In this document: positions 36,615-45,749 of the stretch, one piece after another
Position numbering within the stretch: position 1 is the stretch's first letter
How the letters are laid out: each line of letters starts with the position of its first letter
Origin: Flavobacterium sp. YJ01
Lineage (GTDB): Bacteria; Bacteroidota; Bacteroidia; Flavobacteriales; Flavobacteriaceae
Length of the DNA stretch: 64,000 nt
NCBI RefSeq assembly: GCF_029320955.1
Contig: NZ_CP119757.1
Span: 2,294,001-2,358,000 of the forward strand
Direction: 5' to 3'
Made by a program: the position numbers and the translations under genes
Notes under the pieces: generated by a model
What the model was told of the DNA's origin: nothing
The model's input: only the letters and a program-made list of their open reading frames with translations
The model's database searches: none

Positions 36615-37961
36615 TTAACGTTTTTTCTGTCCTTGAATTGTTTCGTATAATTCAAGTGCATTTCCATCTGTTAAGAGCGAAACATAATGGCAGATATGTA
36701 ATAATCGTTCGTATAAATTTCCTTTGTCTAAATGATGTTTTTCTGGCAGCATTTTCAAAATCAATTTATCATAATTAGAAGCAGTTCCTTCGTATTTATT
36801 ATTGAATGCTGTAATAAATTTATCTAAAAGTGTTTGAATAATCTGATAACCAACAATTTCTTTTTCGATCACTTCTCGGCTTTGGTAGATTTTCTCAACG
36901 CTTAATTTGATGATATCATTCATCTGCGCTTTGTATTTACTTTTATCGGTTAAAGCATATGGAAAATTTCCAGCAAGAATAGCTTCTTCATTTTCAATAA
37001 AAACATCAACTGCATCATTGATTAAAGAACCAATTGCAAGTGCGCGTAAATAACTAATTCTATCTTCTTTTGTTTCTAATGTCTTATATTTTGCGACACC
37101 AATATTATCTTTTACCAGTTTAATTAGATATTCTAAAGCATAATCTTCTGAAACTAAACCTAAATTTATTCCGTCTTCAAAATCGATAATTGTGTAGCAA
37201 ATATCATCTGCAGCTTCTACAAGATAAGCTAAAGGATGTCTTTCAAAACCAATATCATCACCAGATTTATTGGCAATCATTCCCATATCTTTGGCTACTT
37301 CTTCAAAAAATAATTTATCAGACTGAAAGAAACCATATTTTTTATCTGCAATATTATTAGTCGGCTTTTTCGGAAGGCTTTCTTTTGGATATTTCATAAA
37401 AGCCCCCAAAGTAGCATACGAAATACGAAGTCCGCCTTCGATTCCTGGACGGCTTCCCGTTAGCACAGAAAACCCATTTGCATTTCCTTCAAAATCAATT
37501 AAATCTTGCCATTGTTTATCGGTTAATTGACTTCTAAATTGCTGTCCTTTTCCGATAGAAAAATATTCTCCAATTGCTTTTTCACCAGAATGCCCAAAAG
37601 GCGGATTTCCGATATCATGCGCCAATGAAGCTGCCGCCACAATAGCACCAAAATCATTCATGTGATAACCGTGAATTTCTTTTAAATAGGGATATTTCTC
37701 AATGATTTTTTTTCCAACCAAACGCCCTAACGAACGCCCAACAACCGAAACTTCTAAACTGTGTGTTAAACGCGTATGAACGAAATCTGTTTTAGAAAGC
37801 GGAATAACCTGTGTTTTGTCTTGTAAACTTCTAAAAGCAGAAGAAAAGATAATTCTGTCGTAATCTACTTCAAATCCTAAACGAGTATCATCTTGTTCTA
37901 CACGTAATCTCTTGCTTGTATCTCCTTGACGTTTTAATGATAAAAGTTGTTCCCAGTTCAT
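36615..37961 (-). CDS. dgt: dNTP triphosphohydrolase (dGTPase family)
   Basis: 448-residue HD-domain enzyme that hydrolyses dNTPs to nucleosides and triphosphate. Metal ligands are in RLTHSLEVS and SLAHDIGNPPFGHSGE, with a later Asp in EAADDICYTI. Length fits the Dgt subfamily. Such enzymes balance dNTP pools and can also limit phage replication by dNTP depletion; nothing in the context points to defence here. Isolated, with a 500-bp repeat region upstream. Confidence 0.92.
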   Translation of the reverse strand: MNWEQLLSLKRQGDTSKRLRVEQDDTRLGFEVDYDRIIFSSAFRSLQDKTQVIPLSKTDFVHTRLTHSLEVSVVGRSLGRLVGKKIIEKYPYLKEIHGYHMNDFGAIVAAASLAHDIGNPPFGHSGEKAIGEYFSIGKGQQFRSQLTDKQWQDLIDFEGNANGFSVLTGSRPGIEGGLRISYATLGAFMKYPKESLPKKPTNNIADKKYGFFQSDKLFFEEVAKDMGMIANKSGDDIGFERHPLAYLVEAADDICYTIIDFEDGINLGLVSEDYALEYLIKLVKDNIGVAKYKTLETKEDRISYLRALAIGSLINDAVDVFIENEEAILAGNFPYALTDKSKYKAQMNDIIKLSVEKIYQSREVIEKEIVGYQIIQTLLDKFITAFNNKYEGTASNYDKLILKMLPEKHHLDKGNLYERLLHICHYVSLLTDGNALELYETIQGQKKR

Positions 37962-38097
37962 TTGATTTTAGATTGTTGATTAAAGATTTTAGATTTTTGA
38001 TCTAAATTGATAATTAAGATTTCAAAAATACGCTTTATTTTAGGATAAAATATGCCATAGATTAATTTGATTTAAAAGATTAGATTTTTTTGTTTGT

Positions 38098-38165
38098 CAC
38101 GAATTTCGCTAATTAACACAAATGATAGCATAAAAATTAATTCGTGAAAATTTGTGAAATTCGTG
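38098..38165. repeat. CACGAATTTC inverted repeat
   Basis: 10-bp arms (38098-38107, 38156-38165), with interior AATTCGTG copies. Related to the element at 22337. Confidence 0.7.
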
Positions 38166-38278
38166 GCAAAAAAATTAAAACATCAAGTATAAAAAATCAT
38201 TTTAATCTCTGAAAATGACATCATCCAAAAACATTGTAACAATCAAATGTTCACGATTTCAAGTTGGCATTGTTTTTT

Positions 38279-38395
38279 TAGGAGCAGAAGATTTTCAATT
38301 TCATAGACGTTTTGTCCCGCTATCCGCTATATCTTTTGTGTCTCGTTAGAAAAAAACGAGACACAAAAGGATGCCGCTCCTATCGGGGCTAAACC
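38279..38395 (-). ncRNA. Flavo-1-like structured element, copy b
   Basis: On the minus strand it reads TTTAGCCCCGATAGGAGCGG, a strong hairpin (CTTTTGTGTCTCGT with ACGAGACACAAAAG), then ATAGCGGATAGCGGGA and GCTCCTAA. It has the same block order as the copies at 3638, 52272 and 54004, with a different central stem. Confidence 0.65.
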
Positions 38396-38431
38396 AGAAC
38401 ATTTAGTTTTCATAAGCACTTTAGCCAAAAA

Positions 38432-38460
38432 AAAAGCACTTCAAATTGAAGTGCTTTATA
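38432..38460 (-). terminator. Terminator of barrel gene 1
   Basis: AAAGCACTTCAA (38433-38444) pairs with TTGAAGTGCTTT (38446-38457), 20 bp past the stop. Confidence 0.8.
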
Positions 38461-38479
38461 TATATTAAAAATCTAAAAA

Positions 38480-39076
38480 TTAAAAGTTTTTAGAAATACC
38501 AATAGCAAATGACTGACCTAAATTAAACCCAAATGCTTTCGATTTATAGCTACTTCCAGAAGCAGTTTCATTATTTAAAGCGGTATAATTTATTCCACCA
38601 ATATTAAAATTCAGACCAAAACCTTTTGAAATATTAATAAAAATTGCTGGCGTTATACTAGCATAAATTCCATCACTATCATTATAAAATTGACCTGTTG
38701 AGATTGTATTGGTTTCTTTTCTATTTTGATAACCAACACCAAAATCTGCATATGCCGAAAAGATAGAACTTAGAGGTCGTGTGTAACGCAAAAATCCTCC
38801 AAATCCATAAACTCTGTCTTTGTATTTGCTTTCTTCCAAAAAGTTCTGATTAATACTTCTAAAATTACCTTCAACACCCGCTGTCCAGTTTTCGTGAAAT
38901 TGATATCCAATTTTTGGTTGAATAGCAAAACCGGTTTGTTTGCTTTCTAAATTCAATCTTGAATCTGAACTTTTCTGAGAATCGAATGAAACGCTTCCCA
39001 TAACTAAAATAGATCCTTTTTGAGCATTTGCATAACTACATAGAGCCAATGCAAGAATAAGTAACATTTTTTTCAT
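38480..39076 (-). CDS. Outer-membrane beta-barrel protein (tandem paralogue 3)
   Basis: 198 residues from ATG 39076 (MKKMLL); an upstream in-frame extension to 39124 lacks signal character. The signal peptide ends SYANA-QKG. The mature part is beta-rich with YQFHENWTAG, RYTRPL and KGFGLNFNIGG, and ends in Phe (SKNF), the usual barrel C-terminus. It is the most divergent of three tandem paralogues. Function unknown; the small OmpW/OmpA-like barrel fold is inferred. Confidence 0.82.
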   Translation of the reverse strand: MKKMLLILALALCSYANAQKGSILVMGSVSFDSQKSSDSRLNLESKQTGFAIQPKIGYQFHENWTAGVEGNFRSINQNFLEESKYKDRVYGFGGFLRYTRPLSSIFSAYADFGVGYQNRKETNTISTGQFYNDSDGIYASITPAIFINISKGFGLNFNIGGINYTALNNETASGSSYKSKAFGFNLGQSFAIGISKNF

Positions 39077-39211
39077 AATTGATTTGTATTTAAATTCATA
39101 CATATTTAACAACAACAATGCCATTATTTTTAATTATTCTAAAACAAAACACAAAACAAACTGATTTACAATCCTTTAAGTTCATGAAAAAATAATCTGA
39201 TTCTCACAAAA

Positions 39212-39242
39212 CAAAAAAGCACCCCAAAATTGGAGTGCTTTA
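39212..39242 (-). terminator. Terminator of barrel gene 2
   Basis: AAAGCACCCCAA (39216-39227) pairs with TTGGAGTGCTTT (39230-39241), one mismatch. Confidence 0.7.
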
Positions 39243-39263
39243 AATTTTGTTTTAAAAATTAAA

Positions 39264-39851
39264 CTAGAAGTTTTTAGAAACTCCAATATTAATGGTTTTT
39301 CCAAAATTGAATACAAAACTATTATATTTTGTATCGTTATTATCAAATTTCAAAGTTTGATATTCGATACCACCGATGCTAAAATTTAAGCCAAAACCTT
39401 TTTTCATGTTGATAAAAAGAGCTGGAGTTAGATTGGTGTAAAATCCATCCGCTTTGCTATCCGACATAAGCATATCGCTCATAAAATCCTTGCTTGTTCG
39501 GTTTTGAAAACCAGCTCCCAAATCGGCAAAAACAGAAAAAGTCTCATTTAATGGCATTGTATAACGAACAAATGCGCCTACTCTCAAATCTTTATACTTA
39601 GATTCTGTATCCAAAGCATTACTTTTACTTTTTGAAGTAGCTATTGCAAACTCAGCTCCAACTGTCCAGTTTTCGTGAAATTGATAACCCACTTTTGGAG
39701 AGAAAGAAAATGAATTTGTTTTTCTTTCATCGGTTTGCTGATCAATATTTTCTGAAGTAAAACCAATGTTTCCTCCTACTAATACTGTTCCTTTTTGTGC
39801 ATTTGCATAGCTAACCATAGCCAATGCAAGAATAAGTAGCATTTTTTTCAT
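39264..39851 (-). CDS. Outer-membrane beta-barrel protein (tandem paralogue 2)
   Basis: 195 residues. The signal peptide is nearly identical to its neighbours (ending SYANA-QKG). It shares YQFHENWTVGAEF, RYTMPL, FADLGAGFQ and MKKGFGLNFSIGG with the other two copies and ends SKNF. It has its own terminator and about 190 bp of spacing, so each copy is probably transcribed alone. Closest to paralogue 1. Function unknown. Confidence 0.85.
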   Translation of the reverse strand: MKKMLLILALAMVSYANAQKGTVLVGGNIGFTSENIDQQTDERKTNSFSFSPKVGYQFHENWTVGAEFAIATSKSKSNALDTESKYKDLRVGAFVRYTMPLNETFSVFADLGAGFQNRTSKDFMSDMLMSDSKADGFYTNLTPALFINMKKGFGLNFSIGGIEYQTLKFDNNDTKYNSFVFNFGKTINIGVSKNF

Positions 39852-39989
39852 ATGTAATATTTATTAAGATTTCACATACAAACAACAATAAAAATACCAA
39901 TCTGAAATAGTAGTGATTTTTTTAACTATTAGTTAATAACAGCCTGAAAATAAAGGCTAAAAATTAAAAAAAGAAAAAGAAATAGTTAT

Positions 39990-40022
39990 AAAAAAAGCAT
40001 TCGCCGTGACGAATGCTTTCTG
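39990..40022 (-). terminator. Terminator of barrel gene 1 of the tandem
   Basis: AAAGCATTCG (39995-40004) pairs with CGAATGCTTT (40010-40019). Confidence 0.75.
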
Positions 40023-40045
40023 AAATTGAATTTATAAAACTAAGC

Positions 40046-40630
40046 TTAAAAGTTTTTAGAAATTCCGATATTGAATGTTTTACCAAAGTTAAAGTAGAAA
40101 TTACTGTAATCTTCTCCATTGTCATCAAAACTTAATGTTTCATATCCTAAACCACCAATACTGAAATTAAGACCAAAACCTTTTTTCATATTGATGAAAA
40201 GAGCTGGAGTTACATCTACGTAAGCTCCGTTTCCTTTGTATCTTACATAACTGTTTCCATTATTAGCATAAATTTTATTTTTTTCAGTTTGGAAACCAGC
40301 TCCCATATCCGCAAAAACAGAAAAAGTTTGGCTTAATGGTTTTGTGTAACGAACAAAAGCTCCAGTTCTAAATCTATTATCTTTACGGTTTACATCTGCA
40401 TTATCAATATCAGATGTGCTTAATGAAAATTCTCCTCCAACTGTCCAGTTTTCGTGGAATTGGTAACCTACTTTAGGAGAAAAAGTAAAAGTACTTACTT
40501 TGTCTTCACTAAATCTGAATTCTGACTTCTCAGAAGTGTAACCGATGTTTCCACCAACTAAGATTGTTCCTTTTTGTGCATTTGCAAAACTGCAGATAGC
40601 TAGGGCAGCCATCACTAAAATTTTTTTCAT
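40046..40630 (-). CDS. Outer-membrane beta-barrel protein (tandem paralogue 1)
   Basis: 194 residues, signal peptide ending SFANA-QKG. Shared blocks: YQFHENWTVGGEF, RYTKPL, FADMGAGFQ, MKKGFGLNFSIGG and terminal SKNF. Differences cluster in stretches likely to be external loops (about 35-50, 75-90 and 120-140). First of the three leftward tandem copies, divergent from gldA. Function unknown. Confidence 0.85.
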   Translation of the reverse strand: MKKILVMAALAICSFANAQKGTILVGGNIGYTSEKSEFRFSEDKVSTFTFSPKVGYQFHENWTVGGEFSLSTSDIDNADVNRKDNRFRTGAFVRYTKPLSQTFSVFADMGAGFQTEKNKIYANNGNSYVRYKGNGAYVDVTPALFINMKKGFGLNFSIGGLGYETLSFDDNGEDYSNFYFNFGKTFNIGISKNF

Positions 40631-40727
40631 GATTTGGGTTTATTTTAATTTTAGCATTCCTTTAACAACAACAATGCCGTGTACTCTGGACGTTTCGATT
40701 TTTTTTATAAATACTTTAAAAGACAAA

Positions 40728-40761
40728 TTGTAGCAATCGAAACTATTTCTCGTTACTTTTG
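40728..40761 (+). promoter_or_regulatory. Promoter of gldA
   Basis: TTG (40728-40730), 23 bp, TACTTTTG (40754-40761), 17 bp before the gldA start. Confidence 0.6.
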
Positions 40762-40778
40762 TAGCAAATAAAAAGTCC

Positions 40779-41675
40779 ATGTCGATAGAAGTAAACAACA
40801 TATCAAAAAGTTACGGAACGCAAAAAGCATTAAACTCGATTTCTTTCTCAATTCAGAAAGGAGAAATTGTTGGTTTTTTAGGTCCAAATGGAGCTGGAAA
40901 ATCTACTTTAATGAAAATTTTGACTACCTATTTATTGGCAGATGAAGGCTCAGCCCTTGTAAACAGTCACGATGTCATGACGGATACAAAAGCAGTTCAG
41001 CGTTCGATTGGTTATTTGCCAGAACATAATCCGTTGTATTTGGATTTGTATGTTCGTGAATATTTGGCATTTAATGCAGATGTTTACAGCGTGCCAAAAT
41101 CTAGAATTGAAGAGGTAATTGAACTGACAGGACTGACACCAGAAAGCCATAAAAAGATTGGTCAGCTTTCTAAAGGTTATCGCCAACGTGTTGGATTGGC
41201 AAATGCTTTATTGCACAATCCAGATGTTTTAATTTTGGATGAACCAACTACAGGTCTGGATCCGAATCAGTTAATGGAAATTCGTAATGTGATTAAAAAT
41301 GCCGGAAAAGATAAAACCGTTTTTTTATCCACACACATCATGCAGGAAGTTGAAGCCATTTGCGATCGTGTCATAATTATTGACAAAGGACAGATTGTTG
41401 CCGACAATAAATTAGATCATTTGGTTACCGCAAATAAAGAGCAAGTTATTGAAGTTGAGTTTGATTATAAAGTTGAAGAACAGCTTTTGGCTAAACTAGA
41501 AAATATTTCTTCGTACAAAAATACGCATGACATGACTTGGGAACTAACTTTTGTTACCGACAAAGATATGCGCCCTGCTATTTTTGATTTTGCCAACGAA
41601 AATGGCTTAAAAACATTACAACTGAATCAGAAAAATAAAAATCTGGAAGCTGTTTTTAGAGAAATTACAAAGTAA
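40779..41675 (+). CDS. gldA: Gliding motility ABC transporter ATP-binding protein GldA
   Basis: 298-residue ABC ATPase. Walker A is GPNGAGKST (35-43), the signature LSKGYRQR is near 134, Walker B LILDEPTTGLDP is near 155-166, and the switch His is in STHIMQE. It matches GldA, which works with the membrane proteins GldF and GldG in Flavobacterium; those are not in the window. Transcribed alone from its own promoter and followed by a strong terminator. Confidence 0.9.
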   Translation: MSIEVNNISKSYGTQKALNSISFSIQKGEIVGFLGPNGAGKSTLMKILTTYLLADEGSALVNSHDVMTDTKAVQRSIGYLPEHNPLYLDLYVREYLAFNADVYSVPKSRIEEVIELTGLTPESHKKIGQLSKGYRQRVGLANALLHNPDVLILDEPTTGLDPNQLMEIRNVIKNAGKDKTVFLSTHIMQEVEAICDRVIIIDKGQIVADNKLDHLVTANKEQVIEVEFDYKVEEQLLAKLENISSYKNTHDMTWELTFVTDKDMRPAIFDFANENGLKTLQLNQKNKNLEAVFREITK

Positions 41676-41705
41676 GTTTTTCGTTTTCAGTAACAGTTTT
41701 CAATT

Positions 41706-41748
41706 AAAAAGCGGTTTGTTTTAAATAAAAACAAACCGCTTTTTTTAT
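41706..41748 (+). terminator. Terminator after gldA
   Basis: AAAAAGCGGTTTG (from 41706) pairs with CAAACCGCTTTTT (to 41744), then T's. Confidence 0.9.
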
Positions 41749-42044
41749 TTCTTTTAGCTACAAATCAACAAATTAGGGGTTTTTGATAAAAAATAATTAC
41801 TATTTTTATTTAGACTTGTTATAAATAGTGTTATCTTTGGCAAATCAAATTATAAATGCCACGGTATGTTATTTACACTCCAAACCCTCAAAAAAACTAT
41901 TTCTGTTGTTTTAAATCAAGTAATAAATCTTCAAAAAAGGTTTTTCGAAAAATTAGAACAGATTGTATTGCAATAAATTCTAATTAAAAAAATACAAAGA
42001 TTTAGATTCTGAATATCGATTTAGGATCAGCTAAATTAAACAAC
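41749..42044 (+). other. Leader of TonB-dependent receptor with small ORF
   Basis: Contains a TATCTTTG -7-like element (41832-41839) and a 36-codon frame at 41866-41976 (starts MLFTLQTLKK, ends EQIVLQ). The frame begins just where a transcript would start, so a leader peptide is possible, but I cannot support it as a gene. Nothing else seen. Confidence 0.4.
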
Positions 42045-44159
42045 ATGAAAAATATTATAACCTCCATAATGCTTGCTTTTTCGGTTTATGGATTTTCTCA
42101 AACAGAAAAAGAAACTGATAGTATTGTAGAAACTATGACAGCTTTGGATGAAATTGTGATTAGTAAAAAGAAAGTACTTTATACTCAAAAATCAGATCGT
42201 CTTGTTTTTAATGTCGAAAACAGCATTGTTTCTGAAGGTGGAACTGCACTTGATGTTTTATCGCGTGCACCAGGCGTTGTCGTTTCTCAAGATGGCGATT
42301 TGTCCATTCGCGGACAGCAAGGTGTTGCCGTGATGATAAACGGAAAACTGACGCAGCTTTCTCAAAAAGAATTAGCAAATTATCTTAAAGCTACAACTTC
42401 ATCAAACATCAAACAAATTGAAGTAATTACAAATCCCTCTTCTAAATATGATGCAGCTGGTAAAGCTGGAATTATTAATATTATTTTAAAAAAACCAAAC
42501 GCTTCTGGCTTAAAAGGAACTGCTTTTACAAGTTATGGAAGAGGCAGGAAAAACAGAACAAATTCTGGTTTCAATTTAAATTACAACAAAGACAAATGGG
42601 GACTTTTTGGAAACTACAGCTACACGTTTCGTGGTGAAGAAGAGAAAAAAGAATTCAATCAAGTTCAATATACCGATCAGACACGTCAGGAAATTTTATC
42701 TAAAAATCATCAAACTTCTATTACTGACGAACCTTTAACTTCTAATAATTTTAAAATTGGAACGCAATATGAAGTGTCACCAAAAACAAATTTAGAATTT
42801 TATGTTGATGCCAAAATCGGTCGATACGAAAATATAGCAAACGGAACAAATACGGTTGTAAACACAGCAAATCAGCCCATTTTTGATGCTGTGACTTATA
42901 ACGACAGTAAAGAAAAGTGGAACGATTATACGTATGCTTTTTCTGGATTGCATAAGTTTAATGACGAAGGAAAAAATATGGCTTTTGACTTTGAATATGA
43001 AACTTCTAAATTTAGATCGAATCAATTTCAAAGTGCCGATAATACTGCAAATGCAACTGTTGTAAATGACCGTCGCGGTTATATTCCGTCTCAGTTAAAA
43101 GTATTTACTGGTAAAGTAGATTTTGTAAATCCGTTTAAGGAAAAACAATCTCTAGAATATGGTTTAAAAGCGAGTATCAAAAACAATGATAATCCTTCTG
43201 TTTATGAATATTACGAAAACAATCAATGGTTAATCGATTTTAATTCGACCAATCATTTTGAATACAACGAACAGATTTATGCTGCTTACGTAAACTATAA
43301 ATATCAGCTAGAAAAATTGAATATTCAGGCTGGTTTAAGAACAGAATATACCGCCATCAATATTGATCAGAAAACTTTGAATGAAGAACATAAAGATGAT
43401 TATTTAAAATGGTTTCCGAGTCTTTCTTTAAAATATGAGTTCACAAATAACCATTCGGCACATGCTTCTTACAGCAAAAGAATCAATAGACCGAGCCAGT
43501 TCGATTTGAATCCGTTTCGTTTTTATGATGATTCATTCAATTATTCGCAAGGAAATCCAAAATTGATTCCCGAGATTACACATGCAATGGAAATTGGTTA
43601 TGCATGGAAAAGCAATTTTATGGCTTCTGTCTATTTTAATAGCACTAAAGATGTTTTCACGGAAGTTTACAATTACAATCCAGACACGAATACAACAGTT
43701 ACCACACAGATAAATGTTGACAAATCATACAATTACGGCATCAATATTACGAATACCGCTGAATTTTATAAATGGTGGTCTGTGAATACCTTATTCAACG
43801 TTTTTGAAAATAAATTTATGGGAAATGTTTTAAACAGCAACACCATAGATCCGATTATGACTTTGAACCTAAGCGTTCAAAATTCATTTACAATTACCGA
43901 AACTTGGAAAGCAGAAGGAAATGCTCAATATCAATCTAAATCCAATCTTGGAGTTTACCAAAGAGACGGTTTCTTTGATTTCAGCATCGGAATTTCGAAA
44001 CAAGTTTTAGCTAAAAAAGGAAACATCAAATTAAATTTTACTGATGTTTTCAACACCAATAATTTCTACATTAAATCTGTCGTTGCGCAAACGGGAATAG
44101 ACAAAAAATATGATCTCGACAATCGTATTGCAACAATTGCATTTACATACCGCATTTAA
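42045..44159 (+). CDS. TonB-dependent receptor / outer-membrane beta-barrel family
   Basis: 704-residue outer-membrane receptor. The signal peptide ends near GFS-QTE. A plug domain (about 55-150) has GGTALDVLSRAPGVVV, the IRGQQGVAVMINGK segment and ITNPSSKYDAAGKAGIINIILKK. A large barrel follows with repeated aromatic strands and a terminal RI. There is no N-terminal carboxypeptidase-like domain. This is the class with an 'outer membrane protein beta-barrel' C-terminal domain, often assigned to siderophore or peptide uptake. No SusD partner is adjacent, so glycan uptake is less likely. Substrate unknown. Confidence 0.87.
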   Translation: MKNIITSIMLAFSVYGFSQTEKETDSIVETMTALDEIVISKKKVLYTQKSDRLVFNVENSIVSEGGTALDVLSRAPGVVVSQDGDLSIRGQQGVAVMINGKLTQLSQKELANYLKATTSSNIKQIEVITNPSSKYDAAGKAGIINIILKKPNASGLKGTAFTSYGRGRKNRTNSGFNLNYNKDKWGLFGNYSYTFRGEEEKKEFNQVQYTDQTRQEILSKNHQTSITDEPLTSNNFKIGTQYEVSPKTNLEFYVDAKIGRYENIANGTNTVVNTANQPIFDAVTYNDSKEKWNDYTYAFSGLHKFNDEGKNMAFDFEYETSKFRSNQFQSADNTANATVVNDRRGYIPSQLKVFTGKVDFVNPFKEKQSLEYGLKASIKNNDNPSVYEYYENNQWLIDFNSTNHFEYNEQIYAAYVNYKYQLEKLNIQAGLRTEYTAINIDQKTLNEEHKDDYLKWFPSLSLKYEFTNNHSAHASYSKRINRPSQFDLNPFRFYDDSFNYSQGNPKLIPEITHAMEIGYAWKSNFMASVYFNSTKDVFTEVYNYNPDTNTTVTTQINVDKSYNYGINITNTAEFYKWWSVNTLFNVFENKFMGNVLNSNTIDPIMTLNLSVQNSFTITETWKAEGNAQYQSKSNLGVYQRDGFFDFSIGISKQVLAKKGNIKLNFTDVFNTNNFYIKSVVAQTGIDKKYDLDNRIATIAFTYRI

Positions 44160-44206
44160 AATTCGTTCTTTAAATACCTTGTTTTTTGTTTTTTTTTGTG
44201 TTAGTT

Positions 44207-44240
44207 AAGAGCCTGTTCCTTCAAACAGGCTCTTCTGTTT
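44207..44240. terminator. Bidirectional terminator
   Basis: AAGAGCCTGTT (44207-44217) pairs with AACAGGCTCTT (44224-44234), between the receptor gene and the convergent decarboxylase gene. Confidence 0.85.
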
Positions 44241-44247
44241 TAGATTA

Positions 44248-45660
44248 TTATAATTGTTCAAAAACTTCAATCATTTCTTGAATTACAATTTTAATATCAT
44301 TTTCTGAAGTTCTCCAATTTACAAAAGAAGCTCTAATTCCTTTTCGGTTTTGATACAATGTTGGTGTCATAAACACTTTTCCTCCGTCATTTAACTTGAC
44401 TAAAAATTGAGATACTTTTTCTTGATTTTCAATTCCCTTTAAGGTAAAACAAACATTGTTTAGACGAATTGGAGCCAGTAATTCAAAATGTTCTTTTTCG
44501 ATTAAAGCATTGGCAAAATGCAAAGCAAGCGAAATACTATTTTCTACTATATCTCTGTAACCATGTTTTCCATACGCTTTAAGCGAAAACCAAGCAGGCA
44601 ATGCACGAAGTCTACGTGAATTTTCAGGAAGGACATTCAAATAATTAAAATTCTCTAACGGATTTCCTAGATAAGGCGCGTTCGAATTTTGAAATGTTTC
44701 TATTTGTAAATTAATATGTTCTTTTTTAATTAGATAGAAAGCACTTTCGTAAGGGACATTCAGCCATTTATGACAATCAATTGTGATGCTGTCTGCTCCT
44801 TCCCAACCCGCAACAAGATGTTTGTATTTTTCTGAAACTGCAGCAAATCCGCCAAATGCGGCGTCAATATGCCACCAAAATTTATACTTTTTTCTAAGTT
44901 TAGAAATAGCTTCAAAATCATCAAAATCGGCTGTGTTTACAGTTCCTGCACTCGAAATTAAAATGAAAGGTTTTCCATGTAAATGCTGAATGTTTTTTTC
45001 TAAATCAGCAATATCAATCGCTTCTCTATTACCTTCAGCAGTTTTTATTAAAGTATAATTCTGGCTTCCAACTCCAAGCATTGAGAGGGATTTTATAGAA
45101 GAAGAATGTGGCGTTGCAGTTAGAATATTCATTTTTTCTGAAATTCCGTGTTTAGCAAAATCTTTTCCGAATTGCGCTCCAAACCATTGTCTTGCCACGC
45201 CCAAATTCGTAAAATTAGACATCGTTGCGCCTGTCACAAATCCGCCAGAAAAGTCATTTGGCAAATTTAAAAGTTCTAAAAGAAGATTAATAGTTTCTGT
45301 TTCTATTAATGCAGAAACGCCTCCTTGCGCACTTAAAGCTTGCGGATTCTGATCGTAAACCGCAGCCAGCCAATCTCCAACAATTGATGCAGGAGTTGAA
45401 CCACCCGTTACAAATCCCCAATATCTTGGTCCTGGCGAAGCCACCATTAAAGGCGCTAATCTTTGATTGAACTCTTCTAAAGCTTTCAACGAACCCAATC
45501 CAAGTTCATTTAATTCTTTTTGAGGATCTATCAAATATTTATTTGAGGTTGGAATCTCTTCCAGACTATTAAGAAAATCAATTCCTGTTTCTTTGGTTTT
45601 ATCTAAAATATTTTGAAAATCGTTTAGATCGTGTTGTAATATTGAATTCATTTTATTCAT
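44248..45660 (-). CDS. Pyridoxal-dependent (group II) amino acid decarboxylase
   Basis: 470-residue PLP enzyme. The Schiff-base Lys is in DCHKWLNVPYES, preceded by the cofactor-binding HIDAAFGGFA. The group II family includes aromatic amino acid, aspartate, glutamate and 2,4-diaminobutyrate decarboxylases. The PGPRYWGFVTGG segment is common to the 'aspartate aminotransferase family / pyridoxal-dependent decarboxylase' class; the substrate cannot be assigned. It lies 89 bp downstream of an amino acid symporter gene on the same strand, which suggests uptake and decarboxylation of the same amino acid. Confidence 0.88.
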   Translation of the reverse strand: MNKMNSILQHDLNDFQNILDKTKETGIDFLNSLEEIPTSNKYLIDPQKELNELGLGSLKALEEFNQRLAPLMVASPGPRYWGFVTGGSTPASIVGDWLAAVYDQNPQALSAQGGVSALIETETINLLLELLNLPNDFSGGFVTGATMSNFTNLGVARQWFGAQFGKDFAKHGISEKMNILTATPHSSSIKSLSMLGVGSQNYTLIKTAEGNREAIDIADLEKNIQHLHGKPFILISSAGTVNTADFDDFEAISKLRKKYKFWWHIDAAFGGFAAVSEKYKHLVAGWEGADSITIDCHKWLNVPYESAFYLIKKEHINLQIETFQNSNAPYLGNPLENFNYLNVLPENSRRLRALPAWFSLKAYGKHGYRDIVENSISLALHFANALIEKEHFELLAPIRLNNVCFTLKGIENQEKVSQFLVKLNDGGKVFMTPTLYQNRKGIRASFVNWRTSENDIKIVIQEMIEVFEQL

Positions 45661-45749
45661 CGTTGCTTAGTTTCACTCTGATTTATTCAGATGAAAACAG
45701 ATTAAACTAATTGTTTTTAAAGTAAATAGAAAATTTTATGCTGACAAAG

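Larger units (their letters stand above)
37962..38479. other. 518-bp repeat-filled intergenic region
   Basis: Contains a 'ttttagattgttgatt' short-period leader at 37968-38010, a CACGAATTTC inverted repeat (38098-38165), a Flavo-1-like element on the minus strand (38279-38395) and the terminator of the first barrel gene. A 44-codon frame at 38215-38349 overlaps the RNA-like element and is probably chance. Confidence 0.75.

Noticed and set aside
36615..37961. dGTPase as part of a phage defence system
   Set aside because: It has housekeeping Dgt length and motifs, and no partner gene or defence context nearby.
38215..38349. 44-codon frame upstream of the barrel genes
   Set aside because: It overlaps the Flavo-1-like element on the opposite strand and has no recognisable features.
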